Part shown: positions 51,501 to 63,658 of the stretch, one piece after another
Position numbering within the stretch: position 1 is the first letter of the stretch
How the letters are laid out: every line of letters starts with the position of its first letter
From: Paralichthys olivaceus
Lineage: Eukaryota > Chordata > Actinopteri > Pleuronectiformes > Paralichthyidae
Direction: 5' to 3'
DNA length: 64,000 nucleotides
NCBI RefSeq assembly: GCF_024713975.1
Contig: NC_091104.1
Coordinates: 17,503,580-17,567,579 of the forward strand
The notes under the pieces: generated by a model
Told to the model about the DNA's origin: nothing
Databases searched by the model: none
The model's input: the letters and a program-made list of their open reading frames with translations, nothing else
Position numbers and translations under genes: made by a program

Positions 51501-54500
51501 GCAGGGAAGACTTCCAGCAAAGGGTCAAATCTGTGGCCAAACTTTAATCCTGACAGTGCAGAGATCTTAAAAACACCACTGAGAACATTATGTAATAACA
51601 TTTTCATAACTTCTAATCAAACTCATTAAAAAAAGTAAATTTTAGAGACTAATGACCTCAGTGTTACTAACTGTGTTGGGTGTGTTATGGAAAGTTACAG
51701 TGGAGATGGTCAGAGATAAAGTGTGGAGTCGCAGCTTGTTAAATGTTAAATGAGAAAGCAGAAAAATAATTATGAAGGATTATTATCTGATTATGCAGCC
51801 TTGTTAAATGTGAAATGATCACTATGAAATGGAAAAATAGATAATTTGTGGATAAATTACTTAGAGGGTGTTTTTCATTTTTGATGGCCAGTTCTTGACT
51901 CTGTGCCCCTGATCTACCATCTCCACTTTATTGGCAGTTCTATATATTTCCTCATTTGCGGGTTCATAAAATAAAAGCTTAAATTACAGATCTTTGTAAA
52001 AATGTTACCTTACTGTAAAAATGACAGTGTTGCTAATCTAAAGCCAGTAGTTACAGCTACAACTTAAGTATCACCATGGTTACGCATGATAAACACTGTT
52101 TTACTGGTTGTAATTTGTCTACTTTAGTTGCTGAGGCAAAATATTTCCCGAACACTCCTCTCTCTCTGTTTCCAGAGCTTCCATATTTTACCAAAACAAC
52201 AGATGTTTGCTTATTTAAAATAGTCTACTCGAAATCCGGTTATTTACATGTTAAAAAATGAATCATACTTCCCCCTCGAGCTAATTTCCTTTTTTACATA
52301 TTGTTTTTTCAGATGTCCAAAACTTGAACACACTGGTCTTGCAGTGTTGCATACATTAGGTTTAGTGTCTTTATCCAAATCCAAGATGTAAACATCAGTT
52401 TGGGGCTCATACGTAATCACTACCAGTGTGTTAATATCGCCAGCTTCTGCACAATCCGGCCGTGACAGATGGCATCTTTTTAATATGTCACAATTACAAT
52501 GTGGTCACAGGAGCAGCGATAATATGAGCCCCTCATTAACGTGCTGTCATGCCCCACCCATCACTGGGCCTCTGCAGTCAAGTGTATGCGTGTGTGTGTG
52601 TGTGTGTGTACTGTCATGGTAACTAGATTATGTGTTGTCCCAGACTGACTCTACCCTACACATGCATATCAACTTTCTGTTTACATCTGCAGGCTGAACC
52701 ACAGCAGCAGGGACGTCTGTGTAAGCAATAATCTGTTCCTTCTTGTTACTATGTACTAGCAACACATGCGACTAATTTCTCTTCTCTTATTTGTCAACAT
52801 TGCTGTTGTCTGACTCAGTCGGCAGGATCATGACCATGGGAATGTTTCCCATTTGTTCAGATGTCACACATTCCGTATTGTGTCCACTCCGCACACCAGG
52901 AAGTAAATGAACCACTCAGCAGCTTGTTAGTTTGAGGTGTCTTATATGGAGATTAAAAATAAGTAAAAAAGAAATTTGTCTGAAAAACAGGTTTTGAACA
53001 AACCTCTATAGATTGAAAATTTCAGGTCTGGATATCAGGTCTTGATTAAATGAGGAATTTAAGATCTACCAACTTCTACTCTCGTTGCATGGTAGCATTT
53101 TAATGTCACATTGCTGCAAACATCAAGGAACATTTTTCACATGTGTGACCATGTGCGGTGGAGCTGCAGGCCTCTTCTTAAAACATTTTTTGAATCCTGT
53201 TTTGGGATTTCATTCTAATTCACTTACTCCCCCTTGTGGCCCGACAGTAAAGTTATGTGTCTCTTTATGAAATCAAGTTTCTTTATAAGCACATTTAAAA
53301 ACAACCCCAATGACCAAACAACTGTAAAATAAAAGGAGACAGAACGTGAAATGCTACAAAGAGTAAAATAAATAAAATAGAAATGATATGATTTACTGTA
53401 CAATGAAATAAGAAAGAATGCTTAATGCGAGAAAGAATAAAATAAAATAAAATAGAAATGTGTTGCTCGGGCTCTGTAACTGTGGTGTGGTCTAAAGCAG
53501 TGTAGTGCGTGTGTAAGTGTTGTTTATTTACAGTGCTAAAGCTGTGGGGGAGCCAACCGTGACAACCCTCATATACCTCAAATCCCTGGCAACAGCTTTC
53601 TCTTCGCTCCTAATGTTTACATGTGTGACCATAGTGTGATCTGCGTCCCCGCTGACCAATCCAGGGGGAGTATGCCTGCAGATGGGGAGCCACAGTGGGG
53701 ATGCTGGGTATCTCATTGAGCAGTGACGTGGGGGAGAGAGAGAGAGGGATGGCAAGAATTAGGCTGCTGCGGATTAGTGTCTGAGCTCTGATTGGCCATT
53801 GGCTGTGGAGACCTTCACTGCTGCTCATAGTGCTGAACTGACAATAACAACAACTTCATCGAAAACAAGTGAGATTATCATCCTGGCTTCATCTGATCCC
53901 CCCAGGATGTTTATTTAACTCACACACTGCGGACTGCACCTTCTTAAATCAAATTTTTAGTTCTTTCTTGACATAACTTGGATTTAGTTTTGATGCACTT
54001 TTACAAGATATAAGAAACAACATGGTGGTGCTTCTGACGAATGACTCGGCTAAAATTGACTGCTTTCTAGCTGTCTTCAGGAGGAAAGGTGAGTGACGGC
54101 AGCACATGGCACTTGTAGTTTGTAATTTTGAGACAATAGATCTGATTGGTTCATGGCTTGGACCGATTGCTCATGCTCTGATTGTTGACGTTTCTGTTTC
54201 CGCCAGTCAGGTATTACCAGCTCAGGGTGGATCAACAGGCAATAAACTAATTAAAGTGTGGGCATTAATTGTGGATCATAAAAACTCCTGTCAGTGTGTT
54301 ATATTTACTCTGCTTATAAAACTTGTGAGTCTTGGTCCTATTAAATCACTGCCAGGAAAACAAGTAACCTGTATTTTGCCTCATTATAGATAATTGATTA
54401 TTTAACGGCAGAGCACATGTAGCGTGTTACAGAACAGACAAGTGGTAACAATTGGTAGCGATCACTGAGCACGTGGCTGTCGAGGCTAATTCCAGTGTGG

Positions 54501-57500
54501 TCTTACAGCAGCAGTGTGGACAGTAGAGTACGGTCGGTGGCTAAATGTAGAGCATCTGTCCCCATTACATAAAAGTGTCTTAGCAGGTTGTTAGCCCAGT
54601 GATCCCAGATGGTGCCCTGGAGCCGTGAGGGTACCACATGTATTAAAGAGTTGTGATAGTCTGATTTGAATTAAAAAAAAAAAAAATCTCATCACATTTC
54701 CAGTGCTCTGAAGTTTTTGTATTTATTTTTTATTCAAATCAGTTTTACCTTAATCTACCTTCTAATTCTGCAAGCGTCTGTCTGTCTGTGGAAAGTCTCG
54801 ATCTCTCGAGCTGTTCTTCTTATCGACCTATCGGCAGGTTTACTGTGAGTGGTCAAGGGAAGTACAGGGTCAAATTTGGCGTGATCTGAAAACGCGATCA
54901 GGTTCAGTATTAATAAAATGTGAATAAACAAGCAACCGGTGCCCTGTAGCTGTCATAAGGGGTGGACCAAGTTAAACATGTCTTCTTCTACATCCTCAGG
55001 TAATCTACAGCAGTTGTTGGCATCTGTCAGCCTGGGACTAACAGTATCTGTCCTGCCAGATCATTTTGATAATCTGATCATTTTTACTGTAGCATACTGA
55101 GCTGACATTCAAGGGAGTTATGGGTGCTGATCTCATGACAACAACATTCATAGAATCACTTCATCTTTAGCAAATTCCAGCACGGGGAAGACTTCAGCAC
55201 ACAAACAATAAAAAGTGACAGTACATTGTAAAACTGTTTGAGGAGGACTCAACTACTAATGAAGAATAATTCTGGATGGTGCCCTCAGTTCATGACCTGT
55301 TTTTTCAAGTATTTTATAATTAGTCAACAAAAGCTTTGACTGATGTAGTCGGAAGTAAACAAGATGTGACAGCAATTTCATTAGCATCCTTTAGGCTAGA
55401 AAAACTTGCAGAGGGTAGATTTCTGACTTGATAATCCCTTCTTTGTCATTGTCAGAGTCCTTGGAGCTTAATCCTGCATGAGTGGAACTGGACTTCAGCC
55501 TTTTAATTTGCGATTGCACTCACAAACTTATTTACTGTTCAAGAGCTTAAATCACCCTGGCAGACACCTGAATGCTCTCATCCTGTCCATATGGACGGAC
55601 CCCCCTTATCTGCTGTTACACTAACACAGAGATTTGAGTTGATCCAGGCTGATCCCCTCTCCTCCTCTCTTTCTTGAAGCTGTACCAAAGCGAGATGACG
55701 ATGACAAGACCCCGGCGCCACCACTGCTCCAGGAGAATGTGTTCATCGAGGCCAGCAGACCCAAGTACCTGGAGGATCTTCACACTGAGGCCCTGGAGGG
55801 GTTGAAAATGATGCAGCACGAGGGTACAAAAACACCATCATTATAGTCTTTACCTCTCAGCACTAAATCAGAGCTGTCCCATGCCAACATGTTGATAATG
55901 ATCTGCATATTGATCAAGAGCAAGCAACCTCATCATACAGGAAACAAAGTATGTTAAGAATTTGAAATGTCATTGTAAATCTGAGTTTAATGGGCCTCTC
56001 CTTGCAGAAACCAATTACGGAGTGGAGTACCAGGATAATGAAAGCACAATTGTAAGTTACACCAAATATTTGCTGTTTTCTAGCTTTTATAATGAAAATG
56101 TACTAAAAATGAATGTGAAAATGATTTTTCTCTCGTTTTGCAAGTCGACAATGACGGTCCAAACAGACGGGGAGGGTGGAGGGTTTATGACAGACAGCAC
56201 CATTGCAGACACATCCTCCATTGTCTCAGTACAATCATCTGTGTCCACAAGATCATCCCGCTCTGGACTCACCAGACAAGGTAACTTCAGCGCCAGAACT
56301 CCTTTTGGTTACTATAAAATATATAGTGATGCGCACACAAACAATTAACAGCTGACATGTACAGATTGGATTGAGTTTAAATCTTATTTGTGTTAAGGAT
56401 CAAAGAATCAACTTTTCTCTCTTTTCTCTCATGCATCTGTCGTACCAGGATCAACATTCAGACCATTGAAGTCAGAAAAGACGAGAAGGAGACGACACAG
56501 GAAGACTGTTGTGGGTATCCCACAGCATGTCCAGAGAGAGATGGGTATGTAGCTCCCTTTTCAAATGTATCATTACTATTTTGCCTTGACTAACTCTGTC
56601 AATTGCATGTGCTATGTTCACACATTTCATGTTGTTAATGTTACTGTCTTATACTTAGAAAATGAAAGAATTAATTTTGCATGGCCATAGACCATATTCA
56701 CACATGGCCATTTTTATTTTTTTATAATAAAATATCAATGCACCTCTGGGGGCAAAACTATTTACACTTGGAAGTAAGCTTGTAATCTAATGCTAAATGC
56801 TCAGTCCAATGCTAAGGTGCTTAAAACAAACAGTGAGTAGAATGTGAGCTTATCACCCTGAGCTGGACTCGCCATGTGACTATTGTCTCTTCCCATAATT
56901 GTAATATGAACTTGTGCTAATTAGTCCTGCTTTCTTCTGTTAGGGTTGGACAGAGTGGGCTGGACACTGGCTCAAAAGTTAGATGAAGAACCGCTTTATA
57001 ATGGTGAGACTGATGACAGCCCCACCACTGATGGCCCACAGCAAACCTCAGAGTCACAAAAAAACAGGGCCGGCCTTCAAGACAAAAAGATCATTCATCC
57101 CCTAAACAAGGACCAAATCAAGCAACTCAATGCCACCCATGCTGGACATAGGGATGACCTGGCCCTGTTGCACCGCCTGGGTCCTAACTTGTCAGATGGA
57201 CAGAGGCCGCGGTCACTGGCTGTTCCATGGATGACCACTGCCAACAGCCTCCAGCCGGAGCCACCTAGCCCTGTCATGTCCATGTCACCCCAGGCTGCTT
57301 ACATGTCCAAAATCATTCCCAATGCTGTGTTACCACCGTCCATTGAGGTGGTAGAAATCAGCCGTGGACGGAGTCGCAATAGCCTCCGCACTGTCAGCAA
57401 GAGCAGCCTGCTGCTCTCAAGCCCAGCCCCCTCCCGTGCTTCCTCTAGAGCGTCTTCATCCAGAACCACTTCCTCCAGAAGCTCAACCATCACCTCTGCC

Positions 57501-60500
57501 TCCCGCCAAAACCCCCTCAATCTGTCCGACAGCTCTTGTTGGAGTAACTCTGACTCCTCAGAGACCTTAGTGTCTGACTCCTCAACCATCTCCAGCAGCA
57601 GCACCCCCCGGCAGAAGTCGCAGGACGGCGATGCTTCTGCTAAAGAGGGCAAAATCATCAAGACTTTCAAATACAACTATAATGGTGTGCTCACTGGTAA
57701 AGCAGAAGCAGCCAAGAAAGAGGGACCATTTGTGCGTAGCTTGTCTGTCATGAAGTCCAAGAAGGCTCCTACTCCTCCAAGCCGCTCCTATTCCCTCCAC
57801 AGTAAGATGAAGCGGCGATCACGTGATCTGGCTGAGGTTAGGGTCATTCCAGGTGAATCTTCCCTCCACAGAATCTCCACTACAGTTGAGGAAAATGAAA
57901 AAAACAACTCAGGACCTTCACCAATGTCCCCCAGAATCATAGACAGCCCTGGCTACAATGCTGACACTAGTTCTCTGGATGACTCCACAGGGTCATTCAG
58001 TCCCATTAGATCCCAGGCACTAAAGGCAGAGGAAGCTGTTAAGGTTGATTCTTCACAAGAGAAGCAGGATCCACCAAAGGAGAATAAACCTAGCAAAATA
58101 ATCTCACCGTCTAGTGGCTACTCCAGCCAAGATGCAATATCCCCACAGCTTCCTAAACAGCCTCACAGCTCATCTCCAAAGCACAAGAGAGGCATCTTGG
58201 CAAAGCTTCAAAAGTTGTTTCCTGGGTCCACATCTGCTGGATCAGCTCCATCCCCTCTCACACAGTCAGAGAATCCTGAAAACACTAAACACAATAAAAT
58301 GGACTCAGTTGACACAGTCGGCGTCAGTGCCTCTGTTAGGACGTTGAGAGAACTCTTTAACATCCCTCCGCCACCTAAAGTCCACGCACCCCCACCCCCT
58401 CCACCAGAGGTATGGGCTCACAGCAAGCGAAGCTTTGAGTTACTGCTGGGACCCCCGGCACCTGACAACATTTATGCCATCATAAAGAAGAATCCAAAAG
58501 ACAGGAGACAACAGAGGCAGCCCCCCTCTGCATCTACAGATGGGTCTGTGAAGAGCTTGGAGGTAGAAAGAAAACACATGAATCCAGCTGTAACAGTGGA
58601 GTCCATTAATGGATCGATTGAGAGAAGGAAAGTCCAAGAAAGTTTGATTTTGAATGCAGAGATTCATAAAGAGATGAATGAAAGACTGGCTCAGAATGTT
58701 GATTTGAAAGGAAACGTCAAGGTGACTGAAAAAGCAAAAGTAAGTGACATTATAAATGTGATGTTAGTGAAGGCTGTAGAGAAACGTGAAGAAAGAATGA
58801 AATCAGAAGCAAATGACAAATCCACAGAAACAACAGAGGTAAAGACCAACATGGATACCTTACCTGCCATTTCATTAGCACGCATTTCTCCATTCCCCTC
58901 ACCTGCAGTGTTACACCATTCACCTCAACCCCACACTAAACAGAGCACAGAAGTTACCTCTGTCACATCAGTACGAGCTGTTGTATCCCCAGAGTCGTCC
59001 TGGCCCCCTCCACCTCCACCAATAACACAAGTGGGAGTTTCAGGGCCCGATGAGCTAGATTTCCCCCTGCCTCCCCCATTGTTTGGTGATGCAGGGTTTG
59101 TCATACCTGTTCAGGTGCCACCAGAGAGGTCCACTCCTGATGGGGACTCTTCTGCAACTACATCTGTTGTAACATTGGTGATGACAGAGGCAGAAACACA
59201 GAAGTCCAGTTCATCCGAAGGGATTGCCCCTCCACCACTGAATATCCCTCCTCCACCACCCTACACAGCTCCCCCTCCGCCAATTAAATCAGTCTCTCCT
59301 ACTACAATCAAAAAGGCCTGTCTGCCACCAAGAGAGATCTTTCTCCCACCACCTAAAGAATTCTCTCCTCTACCACAAATTAAAGAAGTCTCTCCTCCAC
59401 CACCTAAGGAAGTCTCTCCCCCACCACCACCCAAGGAAGTCTCTCCTCCACCACCTAAGGAAGTATCTCCGCCACCTCCCAAGGAAGTCTCTCCGCCACC
59501 AACCAAGGAAGTCTCTCCGCCACCACCTAAAGAAGTCTCTCTGCCACCACCTAAAGAATCCTCTTCGCCACCACCTAAGGAATCCTCTCCGCCACCCTCT
59601 AAGGAAGTCTCTCCTCCAGCCCCTAAGGAAGTCTCCCCCCCACCACCCAAGGATGTCTCTCCACCACCACCTAAGGAAGTCTCTCCTTCAGCACCTGAAG
59701 AGGTTTCTCCACCCAAACAGTCACCTCCTCTTCTAGTTAAACATGTCCCCCCTCCACTGGTTATCAAGGTTCCCCCTTCGACAGAGATACTCACTCCATC
59801 TACTGAAAAGGTTGTTCTTTTGTCTTCGCAAGAAAGTGTCTCTCAATCATCTGTAGAAGAAACACTTGTTTGCAAGCTCAACCCACCACAAAGTATTCCA
59901 CCTCCACCACCCCTACAATTAAAGCCCCATTTGTCAGATATTGATCTCCCACAAGAAGACATCCTACCTGAAATTAAAACTAATCAAGCTTCATTGAGCA
60001 GTACTCTCGCTCCCCCAGAGAGTATCCCACCGCTGCCTCCCATAGAGCAACCTCAGGCTTTAGCTGGTCCAACAACCCATGAGGTCCCACCATCTGAAGT
60101 CTCAATCCCACAAAGTCTTGAAACCTCTCCTTCACCAGAAAAGCCCCAAGAACAAGCTCCTTCTCCATCTGTAAACATTCCTTTACCTCCACCTTTACCT
60201 GTTCAGGGTCTTACCACCATTAAGCTTCAGTCTAGTACTGTAAGCACAGAAACCCCAAGCCAAGAGCTGACCCCTTCCAATGTTGTACAGGAGGAATCCA
60301 CTCTCCTTGTAACCCCCTCCCTCCTACAGATGGTCAAACTGCGGTCGGTCAACAGCAGTCCCGAGCCCCCTAAAGCTCAAGAGGATCCAAAGGCTGAGGT
60401 CACAATGAGAAAACAGCAGCCCAGTGATCAAGTTCCAACCTCATCTGTCAATGGAGAAGCTCCTCAAAAACCCATCAGAAGGTCTCTCATAGTGACCTCT

Positions 60501-62344
60501 CCTACATCCACTTCTCCGCCTGTCAATGTCACTTCAGAACCAGCTTTACCCAAGCTTCAGCCTCTTGTGGCTCCACCTGCATCTTCATCCCCAGTACCCT
60601 CCCCTACGAAAAAGTCTCCTCCTGCCACGACTGCCTCTCCTTCCATGAAACTACAGGAGGCCATCCGGCTGAGGACAGCAGCCAGATCAAAAGAGAGCCC
60701 TGCATCTCGCCTCAGCCTGCAACCACCTACATCACCAATAGACCTGCAAAGGTCCCCTAAGTCCCCCACAAGCACAGCAAGTTTTATCTTCTCCAAGAGC
60801 AATAAGAAGGTGGTGATTGAGACCAAACCAGTGCCAGAGGCCAAGGCAAAAGTTCAGAATAAGCTGGAGGTTTCCTCTGTAACAAAGGTGGTGAGTGAAC
60901 CAGAGTCTTTGAAGACGACGAGCAAGGTGCCACCACCTGTTGCAAAGAAACCCAAATCGAAGACCAAAGAGAATGAGACCAGTGAAGGGATGGAGCAAAC
61001 TGCGGGACAGGAAGCACAGCGAGAGAGTATCCATGGTAAGAGTTAGTATCCATAATGATATCAGACTGTGATGACATGATGACTTTTTTGGTTTGAAATA
61101 AGAGTTAGGTTTGGGTTAAAACACAGCACTCTTAGGGTCACAGGCACAGTGGGACAGTGCGTGTTAAAAACACCTGAGATGTTCCTAATTGAAATGATAA
61201 TTAGTTAATATCCTAATATAAACGAATTAAAGCTGATGAAATAAATAAAAGGTTAAGGAGGGACCTCCAATACAGGAAGGGCAAAGGATAAAGTTCGGGT
61301 TAGGGTGACCGTCTTCATGCTAGCAATTTTGTGAAGTTGTATTTAAGCTCATCGGTTCTACGAGTTGAATGCTAATGTCAACATGCTGTAATGCTAATAC
61401 TGACAATGATACTCTGAACTAGAGTTCATTGACCTCATATTAGCCAAGCCTAGCTCACCGAGTTAGCAAAATGGCTCCAAAACCAACCACAAAATCTTTA
61501 ATAAAATCCATAAAACTAATTAGAAAAGAGCTATGAACCATCGTACCTGGTTCCAATTAACTGCTTCAGACTCTTAACAGTAAAAGTGGCTAATTAAGGC
61601 TCTTCATATAATATAGTAGGGTTTACCATCGTGATTTTCCTGGTTTTCCTTTTCTTTCTGTTCTCCTGACATGGTGTGAATACAGGTTTAGCAAGTGCAA
61701 CATTTTCTGTGTAATATTTACTTGTTAGCATGCAAACCCTTGCTAAGTAGAACTAAACATGAAATACAGCAGAGAAATATCAGGATTGACAGCTGTCATA
61801 CCTGATGTTTCTCTTGACAGCTGACTAACAATTGTTCGAGGGCATGTAGCGTCGAGACCTCACTATTGAGGCTCCATCCCCCAATATGGCTCCAAATGTG
61901 CAAGATGGCAGCATTCTTATCCTGGATATTTTGGCTTAGTTTGTGGATAGTGAGAGGAAGTGGAGATATGTCAGAAATCTTAACATGCAATCTGTCATTT
62001 GGTTAAGAAACTAAAGTATTGGACAAATTTAAGAAATGGAAACGTAGCATCAATAGGATGGAGTTAGTCATGAATTAATGAGTTAATGATCAGTATTTCA
62101 TGGCACTTCGTCCAGTAGGTAAGTTGTTGAGTCACCTTGTGTCAGAGAGGAGGACCAACCGAATGATATTCAGCCTTAGAGCCATGCTGCTAGCTTGGCT
62201 AAAATTTGAATTAGTTGTTATACTGCACATCACCTCTTCACTCAATCAACCTACTTCTGCCTTTATTCTCCAACCTCAGATGGTGCAGAGAAGACAAATG
62301 GGACAGCAGGCGCAGCTGAAGCAGGAGAAACACCATCGACATGA
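41168..62344 (+). CDS. kiaa1522: NHS-family protein KIAA1522 / NHSL3 (seven-exon coding model)
   Basis: Exon 1A (41168-41462) or 1B (54022-54088) joins to 55680-55823, 56008-56051, 56145-56280, 56449-56544, 56944-61035 and 62280-62344; all junctions are in phase. The 1B form is 1547 aa, the 1A form 1623 aa. Blocks shared with human KIAA1522: GSTFRPLKSE, VVGIPQHVQREMG, PSPVMSMSPQAAYMSKIIPN, AVLPPSIEVVEISRGRS, ISPSSGYSSQ, LVTPSLLQMVKLRSVNSSP and SPTSTASFIFSKSNKK. The protein is mostly disordered, Ser- and Pro-rich, with many SH3/EVH1-type poly-Pro runs. Known role: the NHS family links to the WAVE complex and actin; the role of this member is poorly known. Fish length exceeds human (about 1035 aa), mainly through the expanded proline-rich part at about residues 955-1085. 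Confidence 0.93.
41577..42020 (+). repeat. Interspersed repeat, family B copy 2
   Basis: Aligns block by block with the reverse complement of 8226-7690 in tmem39b intron 7: ttttcagacat, agtttgcctttc, catatgaagaa, agcatgcaggaggcag, gacagaaattc, cacatcaacacc (there ACATTGACACC) and gccccctag. No terminal inverted repeat was recognised. Confidence 0.6.
42513..42558. repeat. (CA)n microsatellite
   Basis: An uninterrupted CA run of about 46 bases. Confidence 0.95.
44448..44527. repeat. Short inverted repeat
   Basis: Arms CTGGTTCCAGA (44448-44458) and TCTGGAACCAG (44517-44527) are perfect inverted copies separated by about 58 bases. This may be part of a small element or chance. Confidence 0.4.
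47436..47861. mobile_element. Inverted-repeat element (MITE-like), about 426 bp
   Basis: The left end ACTGTATATAAAGATGGACG and the right end, whose reverse complement is ACTGTATTTAAAGATGGATG, form 23-bp terminal inverted repeats with few mismatches. Internal blocks such as acatctccacttcccccatt, gctgccatcttgca and agccaccagggggcaatcca are typical of a common teleost non-autonomous element. A diverged, reversed fragment lies at 61800-61985. Confidence 0.75.
49027..49340 (+). mobile_element. tRNA-derived SINE, near full length
   Basis: The head carries an A-box-like gtagctcagg and a B-box GGTTCGAATCC (49130-49140). The body shares cttccacagttcaaaaacgt, acagattgggg and tcccgcctctc with the 6190-6390 copy. 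The tail is gatggacggatgga. Confidence 0.65.
49704..50195. mobile_element. Decayed non-autonomous DNA element
   Basis: It starts ttaaaggcatagttcaccca followed by aaaatgaaaattca, the terminal sequence of a very common fish element. The right side ends near gaattttcatttttt, the partial inverted counterpart. The outer right terminus is missing or diverged. Confidence 0.5.
50501..50650 (+). mobile_element. tRNA-derived SINE fragment
   Basis: Tandem A- and B-box-like parts: ctcagtaggtagagaaggtc and ggtagttcgatccccagctc. The 3' part (tttgaatggtgtgata, tgctttatgaatat) fits the usual body ending of this fish SINE class. Confidence 0.6.
52590..52609. repeat. (GT)n microsatellite
   Basis: A GT run of about 20 bases. 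Confidence 0.85.
54022..54088 (+). CDS. kiaa1522: kiaa1522 alternative first coding exon 1B
   Basis: ATG at 54022, donor AAAG|GTGAGT after 54088, phase 1. The 22-residue start MVVLLTNDSAKIDCFLAVFR is followed by RKG. It matches the layout of the human KIAA1522 form beginning [20 protein letters not shown]. No acceptor is needed if this exon carries its own promoter; an upstream start was not identified. It shares phase with exon 1A, so both join exon 2 in frame. Confidence 0.8.
59325..59710 (+). repeat. kiaa1522: Coding tandem repeat, unit KEVSPPPP (24 nt)
   Basis: About fifteen units of eight (sometimes nine) residues lie in the large kiaa1522 exon: mainly KEVSPPPP with variants KESSPPPS, KDVSPPPP, KEVSLPPP and EEVSPP. 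The DNA units are similar (aaggaagtctctccgccacc-like), with synonymous and some replacement differences. The opposite strand is open across the array but is only a composition artefact. Confidence 0.93.
61036..62279 (+). other. kiaa1522: Last intron of kiaa1522
   Basis: It spans donor CATG|GTAAGA (61036) to acceptor CAACCTCAG (62279). It contains the reversed fragment of the 47436-type element (61800-61985). Nothing else was identified. Confidence 0.7.
61800..61985 (-). mobile_element. Reversed, diverged fragment of the 47436-47861 element
   Basis: The reverse complement contains GACATATCTCCACTTCC, a short gap, AAAATATCC and GCTGCCATCTTGCA in the same order and spacing as 47455-47525. Terminal repeats were not found. 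Confidence 0.55.
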
Positions 62345-63286
62345 TTGTAAAGACTGAAGGAGACCGGGAAGTACTTACTTATAATAACACCCAATTCACT
62401 GCAAGTTGATCTTTGTGAGTGAGAGACATGAGACTGGATGTGGACAGATGCTTATTTCAAAAACTGGATTTCGAAACATGCTGGATTTTATAGAAAATCA
62501 TTTGAATGTCTTGTTAATGGTGTGGGTCTTAAAGTACACAGTTTGCATTTTACTAAGAATCATTTATTTTCTTTTGTTATAGGGGGCATTCTGAGTTTTA
62601 CTGTTGCAAGAAATGGGAATATACTGCCCTCTAGTGCCAAACAATGATTGTACTACTTATGTCCTGCTGAATCAGAGCTTGTGGTTAGTACTTGCAACGA
62701 TGGGACTTTTGGGCACTCATCTGTAAATATAGCAACGTGTTGTACATGTAAATTATCCAGTACTGGTGGATCAGTGCTATACAGTTCTTTTCTGTATTTC
62801 CCTCCAAAGACTTCCCACACCAATTATATTTGTTAAAAAGAAAAATATTAATTATCTTAAGTTATTTTTCCTGTAATGTTCAGTTCACGTTCAGATGAGG
62901 GTCTCTACAGAACGTCTTCTTTGCAATGTTGTGTTCAACCCTTATATCATCATATAAATCAGTTTGTTTGTGTTGATCTTAATCCTATACAAATTAGTTT
63001 TCTCAAAATAAATCCCACTTAATTTTTTTATGATTCAAAGCTATCGATGCGCATGACCACTGCTATCACAAAAAGAAAGAGCCGGACATGGCAAGTTATA
63101 CTGGAATCGCTTTGTATTTGGAGCATGTTTTCTGCTGCTTTTAGTTACTGATAATGGAGGCTTTGCCTTTCTTACAGTTATTATTGCTCTAACAGTGGGA
63201 TATTTCTGTGTTGGACTATAATATATTTCAAAGTGTTTTCAGACATCGTAATGTCAAAAATGATCATTTATTATGAAAAGAATAAA
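62345..63286 (+). terminator. kiaa1522: kiaa1522 3' UTR and polyadenylation signals
   Basis: Noncoding AT-rich sequence after the TGA at 62342-62344. AATAAA occurs at 63007-63012 and 63281-63286, the second being the likely distal end. No other gene was found in this stretch. Confidence 0.55.
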
Positions 63287-63658
63287 GATTTATGGACAAA
63301 TTAAATTATTGCAGTGACTGATGTGAGCTTTATTTGTCTCCACGCTGGTGACAACGACTGGCCGTAGGCAATATGTTTTTGGGTTGTCCGTCTGTCCAAT
63401 ACCTTAACACTTTTTTTTCAGATTTAGTACAAAAGTTCACTTGGACTTAAAGTGGACCAAAATCAAATCAGTTTGTCCTATCTTGTTTTAGTCTAACATT
63501 TCATGCTTTTGAAACTCACATTTTAAGAAAAATTGTATCGGCTCATGCGCCCAAGTTAGGACGAAAACATTCATTTGCATTTTCATATTTGTTTTTATTG
63601 AAATGAAATGTATGAAGAACTAGAACAGTCTTTAAGTGGAGAATCTATTGAACTAATA

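Larger units (their letters stand above)
41463..54021 (+). other. kiaa1522 first intron, part 2
   Basis: About 12.5 kb without recognisable coding exons. Repeats account for several parts: family B (41577-42020), (CA)n (42513-42558), the inverted-repeat element 47436-47861, retroposon copies at 49027-49340 and 50501-50650, a decayed element at 49704-50195, and (GT)n at 52590. The remainder shows nothing I can name; regulatory sequence would be expected but cannot be identified by eye. Confidence 0.5.

Noticed and set aside
59261-59794. A 177-codon minus-strand frame rich in GGGETSLGGG
   Set aside because: Antisense of the kiaa1522 proline repeat; open only because of repeat composition.
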